Of a DNA stretch of 64,000 nucleotides, positions 58,626 to 64,000 are shown piece by piece. Position numbers and translations under genes: made by a program. Position 1 is the stretch's first letter. Each line of letters opens with the position of its first letter. Source of the DNA: Prevotellaceae bacterium HUN156 (GTDB taxonomy: Bacteria; Bacteroidota; Bacteroidia; Bacteroidales; Bacteroidaceae); the NCBI GenBank assembly GCA_900119285.1, contig FPIT01000008.1, forward strand, positions 1-64,000. Reading direction: 5' to 3'. Under the pieces are notes generated by a model that saw nothing but the letters and a program-made list of their open reading frames with translations, had not been told where the DNA came from and searched no databases.

Positions 58626-60752
58626 ATGGAAGGATACTACAAAAAATTGTTGGAAGACAATAAAATTGATAAAATTCAAGAAATCAGGAATTTTATTATG
58701 CAATCAAGGCTCCCAGAATCTGTTATCGTAAGTGTATTTGATTTTTTGTATTTTGGTGAAGGAGGCTGTGTTGGTGATTGGAATGATCATCCCGTATTAA
58801 ATGAAATCTGCTTAAAATTAGAACGTGAAGCAAGACAAAGGCATGTTTTAAGTGATAAAGAAATGGTTTTGTTTTATAGGAAGCGGAAAGACAAAGTTAC
58901 ATTTGTAATTACGGATTATGGCTTGTCGTGGAAAAATAATACAGGTGACCATGATTGGGGAGATGAGTTCTATTATATTCCTTGGGAATGTATCCATCGT
59001 GTTGAGTATAATGAATCAACCCAAAATATTGAATTCTATTCGTCTCCATCAAAAAAACCATTTGACGAAATTAGTGGTTATACATTGGTGAAAAATCAAA
59101 ACGAAGAGAAGCTTAGACTGCTCTCTGAGATGTTGACAAACATCACAAGGTGTTTCTATATAGATAAAGATTTGCTAAATAAGAAGCTATCTAGTGATAA
59201 TGTTTCATTTGATGAAAAAATAAAGGATTGCGACACTCTTCTATCTCTTTGCGTAGATTTTAATGAAGGGCTAAATGCTATATATCGAAAAGTGGCAATT
59301 CTTCTCGCAGAGTACAAAAAGACAAGGGAAGAGAAACATTTAGACTTGGCTGAAACTATCTTAGAGAATATTCCTATTTATGAAGACTCTAAACTTGCCG
59401 CGAATGAAGACAAAATTTATGTAAAACCTAAATGGGCAAAAATAGAACATCGGTTGACGGAGCAAGAGAATGAGAAAATCAAAGATAAAAAAGCCTATTT
59501 CTATAAAGAAATAGCATCAATAGAAGGTGATTGGCGAGCCAAGCGAAAAAATATAATTCGTCTATTAGGATCTGACAATTTTCAAAGTAAAAGAGATCTT
59601 ATTAAACAATTAGATGAAATAGAATCTGGTAACCTATGGGATAATTATACCTCGCTTATAGGATATCAGGAGAGAAGACTAATTATGCCACTTAGGGACA
59701 TCTCTGGATGTATTTCTCAAAACATTGAGGTTTTTCGTATAGGCAAAATCCCAAGTTCAATCCATTTTTTGCCAACCTGTCAACCAATAGAAGGAATGCT
59801 TTATATTGGAAATCCCACTGCCCCAGGTGAATATATTCCTATTGAAGGACATGAATTTGAATTCCTAATGAGGCAGGTGGATGAATATTGTTGGATTTTG
59901 CAGTGTCTTGGAGCAGAGGAAATTACGATCAGAACGATTAAAGGAAAAAGTGTATCTAATGCCATAGAGAATAATTCTCACTTGGATGGTTCTTTGGGAC
60001 TTAAAGGGTTTAATGTTTCTGTAGAAGAAGATAAAGAACAAAAAAATACTAATGAACAGACATCAAGAATCGTTATTGAATTGATTCAAAAATTTCATCC
60101 TCAGACCAAACCATATCTTCCAGGTGATCTTGTGTGGTATGAAAGTCAGCCAACTTGGCAGAGTAAGGTCAAGCAGCGTTTGGCTGGAAATTTGATAGAA
60201 TTCAGTCAGCGATTTTCAACACAGCAAACTTCTATGGTCTCTAAATCTGAAACAACAAACATCAAGGCGGAGGCAGAATATATTTGGGCAAAAGCAAACA
60301 TTAACAATAAAGAAACCCAAAAAGCAGAATTTAAGAGTGCTGAGGATACCGAATGGATAGTTACAGCAAAGTTTAAACCTCTACAAGAATTTGAAGAATT
60401 TAGTAATTTCAATGAGAAATCTTCAAAAGTGTCTACAAATGAGGAGAAATATAAGGAAGAAGTACTCTTCTATCTTGAAGACAATGGCTCTATAACAGAT
60501 ATTGAACGTCGTTTCCTTGAAAAGAAACGAGTTCGTTTAGGCGTTTCTGAAGAGCGTGCAAAAGAAATAGAAGAAGATTGTTTACCTAAATTGACATCAG
60601 AAGAGAAAGAATATATAGAAGCTCTGAAAGAACTTGGTGATGCAGATTTGCAGAATCCAAGGATTCGTAGGATGCTTGACCATGAGCGTGATGATTTGGG
60701 TATATCAGAAGAACGAGCATTGGAATTGGAAAAGCAATATTGCGATCAATGA
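58626..60752 (+). CDS. 708-residue multidomain protein with PH-like N-part and repeated C-terminal helical domain
   Basis: Not a family I can name. Residues about 75-165 look like a bacterial PH-like domain (EMVLFYRKRKDKVTFVITDY, then GLSWKN and IPWECIHRVEY). A helical, TPR-like and coiled-coil stretch follows (about 200-330), then a beta-rich region (about 380-590; PTCQPIEGMLYIGNPTAPGE, GDLVWYESQPTWQSKV). The end holds two tandem copies of a helical module of about 45 residues (605-650 and 655-704), each with a D/E-E-R-x-x-L...LG(V/I)SEERAxELE core. No signal peptide. Base composition is clearly AT-richer than in the core genes. Its stop overlaps the next start (ATGA). Confidence 0.6.
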   Translation: MEGYYKKLLEDNKIDKIQEIRNFIMQSRLPESVIVSVFDFLYFGEGGCVGDWNDHPVLNEICLKLEREARQRHVLSDKEMVLFYRKRKDKVTFVITDYGLSWKNNTGDHDWGDEFYYIPWECIHRVEYNESTQNIEFYSSPSKKPFDEISGYTLVKNQNEEKLRLLSEMLTNITRCFYIDKDLLNKKLSSDNVSFDEKIKDCDTLLSLCVDFNEGLNAIYRKVAILLAEYKKTREEKHLDLAETILENIPIYEDSKLAANEDKIYVKPKWAKIEHRLTEQENEKIKDKKAYFYKEIASIEGDWRAKRKNIIRLLGSDNFQSKRDLIKQLDEIESGNLWDNYTSLIGYQERRLIMPLRDISGCISQNIEVFRIGKIPSSIHFLPTCQPIEGMLYIGNPTAPGEYIPIEGHEFEFLMRQVDEYCWILQCLGAEEITIRTIKGKSVSNAIENNSHLDGSLGLKGFNVSVEEDKEQKNTNEQTSRIVIELIQKFHPQTKPYLPGDLVWYESQPTWQSKVKQRLAGNLIEFSQRFSTQQTSMVSKSETTNIKAEAEYIWAKANINNKETQKAEFKSAEDTEWIVTAKFKPLQEFEEFSNFNEKSSKVSTNEEKYKEEVLFYLEDNGSITDIERRFLEKKRVRLGVSEERAKEIEEDCLPKLTSEEKEYIEALKELGDADLQNPRIRRMLDHERDDLGISEERALELEKQYCDQ

Positions 60753-61324
60753 ATATCGAAAACATTATCCCCTCTGGCAATGGGGGAATCAATGGCGAAG
60801 ACAGGACACTGAAAGAGATTTGCGAAAAGCCTGTGCCTGAGCATCTGATTAGGAAATTGGATGAAGAACGATTAGCTCTTGAGGTAGTGAACAGGATGAA
60901 AGCAGACTTGGCTAGGATGGGTTCGAGCTGGGTGCCTCAGCCAGCACAGAATGGGCATGTGGATTTTAGTGCTATTGCATGGCCTGGAGTAACGGCAAGA
61001 CTACCTGATAAGGACGCTCTAGTGGCTGCTATCCGTCAGAACAATCCAGGAGTCAGCTTGGATGATATTAATCCCAGGAACATTCGCGACATTACTTATT
61101 ATATAGGGCGCAAGGCTTTGGCTGATAAGTATGGCATCACCGTTGCTAAGGCTGGGCATATCATTGGACTATTAGACCTTGTAATCCACGAAACAGACGA
61201 TGGACGTATAGAGATCGTTCCAAATAATGTGCATCGATTTAAGCAACTGTATGCCCACAAGGGGTATGTCTCGAAAATGCTGAAGTTGATTAATGGCAAG
61301 GAAGTAGCTGACGAGGATGAATAA
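60749..61324 (+). CDS. Unrecognised protein of island 2
   Basis: A 191-residue protein starting at the ATG that overlaps the previous stop codon. The N-terminal 40 residues are charged; the centre has a Pro/Trp-rich segment (SSWVPQPAQNGHVDFSAIAW). The C-terminal half looks helical with a possible DNA-binding character (NIRDITYYIGRKALADKYGI, then TVAKAGHIIGLLDLV). I cannot assign a function. Coupling with the 708-residue protein suggests a shared complex. Confidence 0.55.
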   Translation: MNIENIIPSGNGGINGEDRTLKEICEKPVPEHLIRKLDEERLALEVVNRMKADLARMGSSWVPQPAQNGHVDFSAIAWPGVTARLPDKDALVAAIRQNNPGVSLDDINPRNIRDITYYIGRKALADKYGITVAKAGHIIGLLDLVIHETDDGRIEIVPNNVHRFKQLYAHKGYVSKMLKLINGKEVADEDE

Positions 61325-61343
61325 AAACGTATAATGACGTTGT

Positions 61344-62312
61344 ATGAAGGACTACCTGCGCAGACATATCTGGATATTATCCAAGCTATACGAGAATCCC
61401 AAGGGATTGACGTATAAGGAGTTTGAGTATGAATGGGGACGGACGGAGTTGAACTCGTTGAAGACTCCATTGCCTAAACGAACTTTTGCAGATTGTCTGC
61501 GTGCTATAGAGGATGCCTTCGATATTCAGATTTCGCCTGATGTTCGTAATGGGTACAGGTATCGCATTGTTAACCGTGAATGGCTGGAGAAAGACAATGT
61601 GAAGGATTGGTTGCTGTCGGCCTTTGCTGTTAACGGACTGTTGCAGGATAGTAAAGGACTACGTGATAGGGTGATGTACGAAACGATTCCATATGGAAAC
61701 GGGCATTTGCTGAAGATATTGGAATGCATGAAGAAAAACCAGGTCGTAAACCTCCTTTATCAGGATTTCTTTGATGATGAGCCTTGCGAGATATTGCTGG
61801 AACCATACTTTGTACGAGTATTCCACCAAAGATGGTATGTCATTGGTGTGATGCTTAATGCGCCTGAGGGCGAAGAGCCTGAGGAACGGACAAAGCAAGG
61901 GCGAATACGACGTTATGCGCTTGACAGGGTACATCGGATATTTGCTACAGAGGACACATTCAAGATGCCACGTGGGCTTTCGGTAGACTCCTACTTTGCT
62001 GATGCCTTTGGCATCATAGTTGAGCCGGAAGTGCTTAAGGCAGAGCGTATTCGCATTAAGGCTACTGATATCAACCACAGGCGCGATTATCTGCGAAAAC
62101 TGCCTATACACTGGTCGCAACGAGAAGTGGAGAAGCACAGCGACTACTCAATCTTTGAAGTAACGGTAATGCCGACCTACGACTTTATTCAGCATATCTT
62201 GACGATGAGTAGCGAGGTTGAGGTTTTGTCGCCAAATTATGTAAGGGAAGAGGTCGTCAGATGGGTAAAAGAGATTGCTAAAATATATGGTCTGAAGACA
62301 CTAGACTTTTGA
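61344..62312 (+). CDS. WYL-domain transcriptional regulator
   Basis: A 322-residue regulator: an N-terminal winged-helix-like part (residues 1-75), then a WYL domain with the diagnostic RVFHQRWYVIGV (163-168 is RWYVIG), a GRIRRYALDRVHRI segment and a C-terminal WCX-like region. WYL proteins bind nucleic acid or nucleotide ligands and often control defence loci (for example BrxR and CapW). Last gene of island 2, 19 bp after the previous gene, in the same orientation. It may act on the palindrome at 56794-56816. Confidence 0.85.
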   Translation: MKDYLRRHIWILSKLYENPKGLTYKEFEYEWGRTELNSLKTPLPKRTFADCLRAIEDAFDIQISPDVRNGYRYRIVNREWLEKDNVKDWLLSAFAVNGLLQDSKGLRDRVMYETIPYGNGHLLKILECMKKNQVVNLLYQDFFDDEPCEILLEPYFVRVFHQRWYVIGVMLNAPEGEEPEERTKQGRIRRYALDRVHRIFATEDTFKMPRGLSVDSYFADAFGIIVEPEVLKAERIRIKATDINHRRDYLRKLPIHWSQREVEKHSDYSIFEVTVMPTYDFIQHILTMSSEVEVLSPNYVREEVVRWVKEIAKIYGLKTLDF

Positions 62313-62368
62313 TTTGGCAAGACATGAGTTCTTTCTCTTTCAAAGATGGTCAAAAAGATAAAAGAATT

Positions 62369-62403
62369 GGGTGTAACATCCCATTTTAAAGGATGTTACA
62401 CCC
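62369..62403. terminator. Terminator between the WYL gene and ppdK
   Basis: GGGTGTAACATCC and GGATGTTACACCC form a perfect 13-bp stem with a 9-nt loop. It lies 25 bp after the ppdK stop codon (minus) and 56 bp after the WYL stop codon (plus), so it probably serves both. Confidence 0.85.
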
Positions 62404-62428
62404 AATTTCTTATTTTGGAATCTTGCGA

Positions 62429-64000
62429 TTACTCCTCGACGGCAGCCTGTGCGGCAGCCAGACGTGCGATGGGCACACGGAAAGGAGAACAGCTAGCGTA
62501 GTTCATGCCAATCTTAGCACAGAACTTAACTGAGCTGGGCTCACCACCATGCTCACCACAGATACCGCAACGGAGCTCAGGACGAACCTCACGACCCTCC
62601 TTAACGGCGAACTTGATGAGACGGCCTACACCCTTCTGGTCGAGTACCTGGAATGGGTCAACCTTCAGAATCTTCTTGTCGAGGTATACAGGCAGGAATG
62701 AAGCGATATCATCACGGCTGTAACCGAAGGTCATCTGAGTAAGGTCGTTAGTACCGAATGAGAAGTACTGAGCCTCTGAAGCAATCAAATCAGCAGTCAG
62801 GGCTGCACGAGGAATCTCAATCATAGTACCAATCTCGAATTCAACCTCGAGACCATACTCTGCAAATACTTCCTTAGCGGCATACTGGATAACTTCCTTC
62901 TGCTGCTTCAGCTCGTGTACAGTACCAATCAGAGGAACCATAATCTCTGGCATTGGGTTCTTACCCTCCTTCTTCAACTCGCAAGCTGCAGAGAGGATTG
63001 CCTTGGTCTGCATTGCAGTAATCTCTGGGAATGTGATACCCAGACGGCAACCACGGTGACCAAGCATTGGGTTGTTCTCAGCGAGTGAATCTACACGGCG
63101 CTGGATTTCCTCCAAGCTTACGCCCATCTCCTTGGCCATAGTCTGCTGACCAGCCAAATCGTGGGGAACGAACTCGTGCAAGGGGGGATCCAACAGACGG
63201 ATGTTAACGGGCAGACCGTCCATAGCCTCAAGGATACCCTTGAAGTCAGCCTTCTGATAAGGCAGCAACTTAGCAAGAGCCTTCTCACGACCAGCAACAC
63301 TGTCAGCCAGAATCATCTCACGCATAGCAACAATCTTCTGATCCTCGAAGAACATGTGCTCAGTACGAGTCAAACCGATACCCTTAGCACCGAAAGCGCG
63401 AGCTACCTGTGCATCGTGTGGAGTATCAGCGTTGGTACGAACCTGTAACTTGGTATACTTGTCGCAGAGGTCCATCAACTCCTTGAAGTCACCACTCAGC
63501 TCAGCAGCCTTGGTGGGAACCTCGCCTGCGTAAACCTGACCAGTAGTACCATTCAGAGAGATGTAGTCACCCTCCTTATATACAACACCGTCGATTTCAA
63601 CAGTCTTATCCTTGTAGCTTACATTCAGAGCACCTACGCCTGACACGCAGCACTTACCCATACCACGTGCAACAACGGCAGCGTGAGAGGTCATACCACC
63701 ACGAGCAGTCAGAATACCCTCAGCAGCAGCCATACCAGCCAAATCCTCAGGAGAAGTCTCGATACGAACCAGAACTACCTTGTGACCATTCTCATGCCAC
63801 TCTTTTGCGTCGTCAGCGTGGAATACAATCTGACCGCAAGCAGCACCAGGAGAAGCAGGCAGACCCTGAGCAATAACCTTAGCAGCAGAGAGAGCCTTCT
63901 TATCGAATACGGGGTGCAACAGCTCGTCGAGCTTCTGAGGCTCACAACGCTGGATAGCAGTCTTCTCGTCAATCATACCCTCGTGGAGAAGGTCGATAGC
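62429..64000 (-). CDS. ppdK: Pyruvate, phosphate dikinase (C-terminal part, runs off the window)
   Basis: PpdK interconverts pyruvate and phosphoenolpyruvate with ATP and phosphate. The visible 523 residues include the phosphohistidine domain with the catalytic His in GGMTSHAAVVARGMGK and the C-terminal PEP-binding TIM barrel (MFGYSRDD-type QMTFGYSRDDIASFLP and the catalytic Cys in LRCGICGEHGGEP). The frame is open through base 64000, so the N-terminal ATP-grasp part lies outside and the gene is partial only by the window edge. Its last ten codons (62429-62461) are the sequence repeated at 56397 and 45527. Confidence 0.97.
   Translation of the reverse strand, partial: AIDLLHEGMIDEKTAIQRCEPQKLDELLHPVFDKKALSAAKVIAQGLPASPGAACGQIVFHADDAKEWHENGHKVVLVRIETSPEDLAGMAAAEGILTARGGMTSHAAVVARGMGKCCVSGVGALNVSYKDKTVEIDGVVYKEGDYISLNGTTGQVYAGEVPTKAAELSGDFKELMDLCDKYTKLQVRTNADTPHDAQVARAFGAKGIGLTRTEHMFFEDQKIVAMREMILADSVAGREKALAKLLPYQKADFKGILEAMDGLPVNIRLLDPPLHEFVPHDLAGQQTMAKEMGVSLEEIQRRVDSLAENNPMLGHRGCRLGITFPEITAMQTKAILSAACELKKEGKNPMPEIMVPLIGTVHELKQQKEVIQYAAKEVFAEYGLEVEFEIGTMIEIPRAALTADLIASEAQYFSFGTNDLTQMTFGYSRDDIASFLPVYLDKKILKVDPFQVLDQKGVGRLIKFAVKEGREVRPELRCGICGEHGGEPSSVKFCAKIGMNYASCSPFRVPIARLAAAQAAVEE

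Noticed and set aside
45560..62428. An integrase or transposase for the islands
   Set aside because: I read both strands of the islands and found no tyrosine or serine recombinase and no transposase motif; mobility would need one encoded elsewhere or since lost.
62429..64000. Broken or truncated ppdK
   Set aside because: The frame is open to the last base of the window; it is cut by the window edge, not by mutation.

Overview
The window looks like chromosome of a Bacteroidota bacterium of the order Bacteroidales, most likely Prevotella or a close relative. The grounds are: TAnnTTTG -7 boxes in front of most transcription units with no clear Shine-Dalgarno sequences; the F-type ATPase order atpD-atpC-(atpI-like)-atpB-atpE-atpF-atpH-atpA-atpG; a Bacteroidales-type serine palmitoyltransferase; a type IX secretion plug domain (DUF5103); a DUF4105/Lnb protein; the 'smalltalk' micropeptide; and DUF6140. 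Species cannot be fixed from this sequence alone.

Layout. 1-8 kb: a smalltalk micropeptide, then the ATP synthase operon on the minus strand. 8-13.7 kb: an NhaD antiporter, a C69 dipeptidase and two envelope proteins (minus). 13.8-20.2 kb: prmA (plus), then a minus-strand envelope block (outer-membrane barrel, lptC, CorC-like protein, PpiD-like chaperone). 20.3-27.2 kb: Lnb, a phosphatase-fold protein that seems to have lost its metal ligands, secA and an orphan ABC ATPase (plus). 27.6-30.4 kb: MltF-like transglycosylase, cyclophilin, a small membrane protein and RidA (minus). 30.4-36 kb: hisG-hisD-hisC followed by an MFS transporter fused in frame to a T9SS plug domain. 36-41.4 kb: a membrane-anchored AraC regulator, tRNA-Pro, spt, a lipid kinase, a Cys-rich micropeptide and tRNA-Cys. 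41.5-45.4 kb: tkt, rpiB, a LolA-like protein and an orphan gene.

45.5-62.4 kb reads as two stacked accessory islands. Three same-orientation copies of a 33-bp tail encoding LAAA(Q/K)AA(V/I)EE-stop lie at 45527-45559, 56397-56429 and at the true 3' end of ppdK (62429-62461). Each is followed 21-25 bp downstream, on the minus strand, by a different terminator hairpin. This is the pattern expected from repeated site-specific integration at the 3' end of ppdK. Island 1 (about 45.6-56.3 kb) is a symmetric redox and aldehyde-handling cluster with an AraC regulator at each end. Island 2 (about 56.4-62.4 kb) holds two small membrane proteins, a roughly 220-nt structured RNA candidate, DUF6140, an HNH/AHH-like nuclease, a 708-residue PH-like multidomain protein, an unknown protein and a WYL regulator. 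It is my best candidate for an undescribed, possibly defensive, system. No integrase is visible in either island.

A second theme is short tandem arrays with a 7-bp unit, nearly all with a TGA core (such as ATTGAAC, GTGAAGA, TTTGAAG, AGTGAAA, GATAATT). They sit at seven junctions between co-directional genes (three in atp, two in his, tkt/rpiB, and the island 1 ADH/amidohydrolase). Some touch stop or start codons, two arms pair in inverted orientation inside the atp operon, and two arrays lie inside reading frames. Related 9- and 10-bp arrays occur at 1-21, 26389-26461 and 28978-29125.
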